NCBI RefSeq assembly: GCF_024584705.1
Contig: NZ_CP097384.1
Span: 1,240,001-1,304,000, forward strand
Direction: 5' to 3'
Length of the DNA stretch: 64,000 nucleotides
Origin: Blastopirellula sp. J2-11
Lineage (GTDB): Bacteria; Planctomycetota; Planctomycetia; Pirellulales; Pirellulaceae
Every line of letters starts with the position of its first letter. Position 1 is the stretch's first letter. The translations under genes and the position numbers were made by a program. Below the pieces are notes generated by a model. That model did no database searches, had not been told where the DNA came from, and was given only the letters and a program-made list of their open reading frames with translations. Shown here piece by piece: positions 62,160-64,000 of this stretch.

Positions 62160-63875
62160 CTACTCGGGCAGAGTGTGTGACGTGTTGGCGGGAAGCCCTC
62201 CGAGGAAAACCGGATCAATCAAGTTCACGTCATCCAATGCGTCTTGAAAAAAGAGCTCGGAGACTTCGTCACCTTCGGCGTAGCCGAGGTCCGAGAGATC
62301 GATTCCTACGGCAATTACTTTGGCAGGGACTTGATGGATATAGCCGCCGTTATGTTTTCCCGACAGCAATTCTTCCACCGATCGGACCGGAGGATCAAAT
62401 CGATAGAGGAGGAAACCGGACAATTGATGGGCGCTGCGATGCGCCAACGAGACGTCATATTTACGAACCGTATGCGACCGCAAACCAGGCTCGAAATGGG
62501 TCGGCGAGACATGAAACGGATCGCCATTTTCGGGATGCACGACCACGTGCAGTTCAAAGAAGACAATGTCAGGACCGACAGCGTTGATCACCGGTTGGTG
62601 AAACCGAACGGCGAAACCAGGCGTGTGTCGAGCCGCGTCGGGACTGGTCCAATCGGGATCTGATTTTAACGGTTTGACGGCGCCCCCAGGGTTGAGCGTT
62701 CCGGTCGTGAGCAACGCGTCGCGATCCAACAGCGCCGCTCGAGTTCGTGAGCCGTCTCCTTCACGCGGGTCGGGCCGGTCAAGCGGCGTGCTAAAGTTTG
62801 CGCCGTTGGTCCCCGCTTTGAAATGAATCAGATCGAAACCGATCAGTTCTTCGACGTCATAACGTTGAATCTTTCCTCCCCGCTGCACCGTTACGTCCAA
62901 TAGAGTGTCGGGCTGCGGATGCTTGCGATCGGTGACGCGATAGTCAACGATGCGATCGGAAAGCGAACCGCGATAGTCGCGATTCATGTCCGAAGCAGGC
63001 GGGTTGGAGATATGACCTTGCGAGTTGATGACGCGTCCCTCGCCGGCGCCTAGTAGCAGTCCAGACAAATCGGGAGCGACGTTGTTGGGCGTAAATATCT
63101 CGGCTTCGCCTTCAATCACATTGACATCCGCTTCGCCCGATTCGGTCACGTTGACCGCGAAACGAGTTCCTTTGTCGACGATCTCAGCCTGGGGCGTAAT
63201 GACGCGAAATCCCTCCGCTCCTGGCGGTGCGTAGACCGAACAGGCGCCTACTTTCATCAACACCTGATCGGCTGAGCGAGCGAGAAATACGGCGGGCGCC
63301 TGGACGATCATTTCGGCGCCGTGACGCGTACGCAACTGAATCTCCCCTTCGACCAGGGCATAGTCATGGTCGAGTTGCAGAACGTCGCCCGCGGACAAAG
63401 AACCAAGCTCGCCAAAGAAACGGCTGTGAGCCGTCTGAATCAAAGTAATCTCGGGCAGCGTTCGCTCCGCCGGGCCGGGGGTTGCAACTTTGGGCGGCTT
63501 GGGTGGATCTTGCTTCGTGACCTGTCGCGAGTTTCCGTTCCAATAAGCGAGCGGCGCCAGGACCAAGCCCGTTAAGCAAGCGGCTAACGCGAGCCAGACG
63601 CGCGGCGATGTTCGCCGTTGCGAAGGCTGCGGCGCACCCGGCAATCCTGCCGGGCGGATCGATTCGGGCAAACCGATCGACGGCTGGCCGGTTTCTTCGG
63701 CCGTCAACTTCGCTAAGCCGTATTCGAGATCGAGCAACAGAAAATAGTTTCGCCGCGCCTCTGCGTTTTCCAGCAGCAGTTGCTCTAGCTCTTGGTGCTG
63801 CTCTACGGTTAACGAAGCGTGCATCGCTAGATGCGTTAGTTCCGCCAACCGCTGAGACGGATCGTGTTGGCTCAT
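62160..63875 (-). CDS. FecR-type anti-sigma factor or sensor protein
   Basis: The 571-residue protein has a short cytoplasmic N-terminal part (1-90), which may hold the sigma factor, and one membrane helix (about 91-112, VWLALAACLTGLVLAPLAYW). A FecR domain lies outside (about 150-260, with VEGEIQLRTRHG, VITPQAEIVDKGTRFAV and VNVIEGEAEIF), and then about 300 residues of beta-rich sequence. FecR proteins sense an outer signal and release an ECF sigma factor. Its start overlaps the stop of the sigma gene by 4 bp (ATGA), and the PSD1 gene follows after 7 bp. The large C-terminal part is unusual for FecR and may be the ligand-binding part. Confidence 0.87.
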   Translation of the reverse strand: MSQHDPSQRLAELTHLAMHASLTVEQHQELEQLLLENAEARRNYFLLLDLEYGLAKLTAEETGQPSIGLPESIRPAGLPGAPQPSQRRTSPRVWLALAACLTGLVLAPLAYWNGNSRQVTKQDPPKPPKVATPGPAERTLPEITLIQTAHSRFFGELGSLSAGDVLQLDHDYALVEGEIQLRTRHGAEMIVQAPAVFLARSADQVLMKVGACSVYAPPGAEGFRVITPQAEIVDKGTRFAVNVTESGEADVNVIEGEAEIFTPNNVAPDLSGLLLGAGEGRVINSQGHISNPPASDMNRDYRGSLSDRIVDYRVTDRKHPQPDTLLDVTVQRGGKIQRYDVEELIGFDLIHFKAGTNGANFSTPLDRPDPREGDGSRTRAALLDRDALLTTGTLNPGGAVKPLKSDPDWTSPDAARHTPGFAVRFHQPVINAVGPDIVFFELHVVVHPENGDPFHVSPTHFEPGLRSHTVRKYDVSLAHRSAHQLSGFLLYRFDPPVRSVEELLSGKHNGGYIHQVPAKVIAVGIDLSDLGYAEGDEVSELFFQDALDDVNLIDPVFLGGLPANTSHTLPE

Positions 63876-64000
63876 AGATCGTCTCCTGCAACGGCGAGCC
63901 GCATTTGGACGCATTGGGCCAGCTTGCGGCGAATCGTCGTTAGTTGGTTGTAAAGCGTTTGCGCCGAACGCCCTGTTGCGTCGGCCAAATCGGCCATCGT
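63872..64000 (-). CDS. ECF RNA polymerase sigma factor, C-terminal fragment cut by the window edge
   Basis: Only the last 42 residues lie in the window. They read MADLADATGRSAQTLYNQL near the start, then a basic segment TTIRRKLAQCVQMRLAV. This is the final helix-turn-helix of region 4 of ECF sigma factors, in the planctomycete style. The stop overlaps the FecR start. The gene continues beyond position 64000 and its start is not visible. Confidence 0.8.
   Translation of the reverse strand, partial: TMADLADATGRSAQTLYNQLTTIRRKLAQCVQMRLAVAGDDL

Overview
The window looks like a chromosomal piece of a planctomycete of the Pirellulaceae type (Blastopirellula/Rhodopirellula-like). The support is the gene content: six DUF1559 pseudopilin-like genes, two large PSD1-type proteins (planctomycete cytochrome c box plus DUF1549 and DUF1553), two DUF1501 proteins with Tat signals, sulfatases and sialidase-like proteins, an ECF sigma/FecR pair, and many small lipoproteins. 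No tRNA, rRNA, CRISPR array, phage or transposase gene was recognised.

Layout. (1) About 1-17.4 kb is mainly housekeeping: a NagB-deacetylase fusion, purB, two related small secreted proteins, fabH, pyrB with a dihydroorotase-like gene that has lost its metal ligands, a NYN/PIN nuclease-like gene, a histone H1-like basic protein, a TPR lipoprotein and a methyltransferase. The gaps here hold most of the repeats: a 39-bp tandem array (5404-5690), three inverted-repeat elements, and a short motif placed just after three stop codons. (2) 17.8-30.5 kb: a YjfB-like gene, then a ten-gene minus-strand cluster of about 12 kb (three tandem DUF1559 genes, lipoprotein, PSD1 protein, DUF1501 protein, DJ-1/PfpI protein, TIM-barrel isomerase, small DUF3311-like membrane protein, SSS symporter). 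A XylR-type AraC regulator (30.7 kb) is divergent from it. (3) 32.4-44.6 kb: a beta-helix protein, then a MocR regulator divergent from an SDF symporter and an M29/NicX-like gene. These are followed by DUF1559, lipoprotein, M14 carboxypeptidase, a FAD oxidoreductase and a membrane protein. (4) 44.8-56.6 kb: a minus-strand glycan cluster of sialidase-like proteins, sulfatase, DUF1559, lipoprotein, LacI regulator, SSS symporter and FAD oxidoreductase. (5) 57.4-64 kb: ECF sigma factor (cut by the window edge), FecR-type protein, PSD1 protein and DUF1501 protein, packed as one operon.

How the parts may work together. Regions 2, 3 and 4 each join a dedicated regulator to a Na+-type symporter and to secreted enzymes, and each also carries a DUF1559 gene followed directly by a small lipoprotein with a short beta-domain. 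That pair occurs four times here, each time in the same gene order, and is the best candidate for an undescribed envelope module. The most informative single-gene result is the PyrC-like protein: it sits 7 bp after pyrB and lacks the residues a dihydroorotase needs, so it is probably a structural partner of aspartate carbamoyltransferase.
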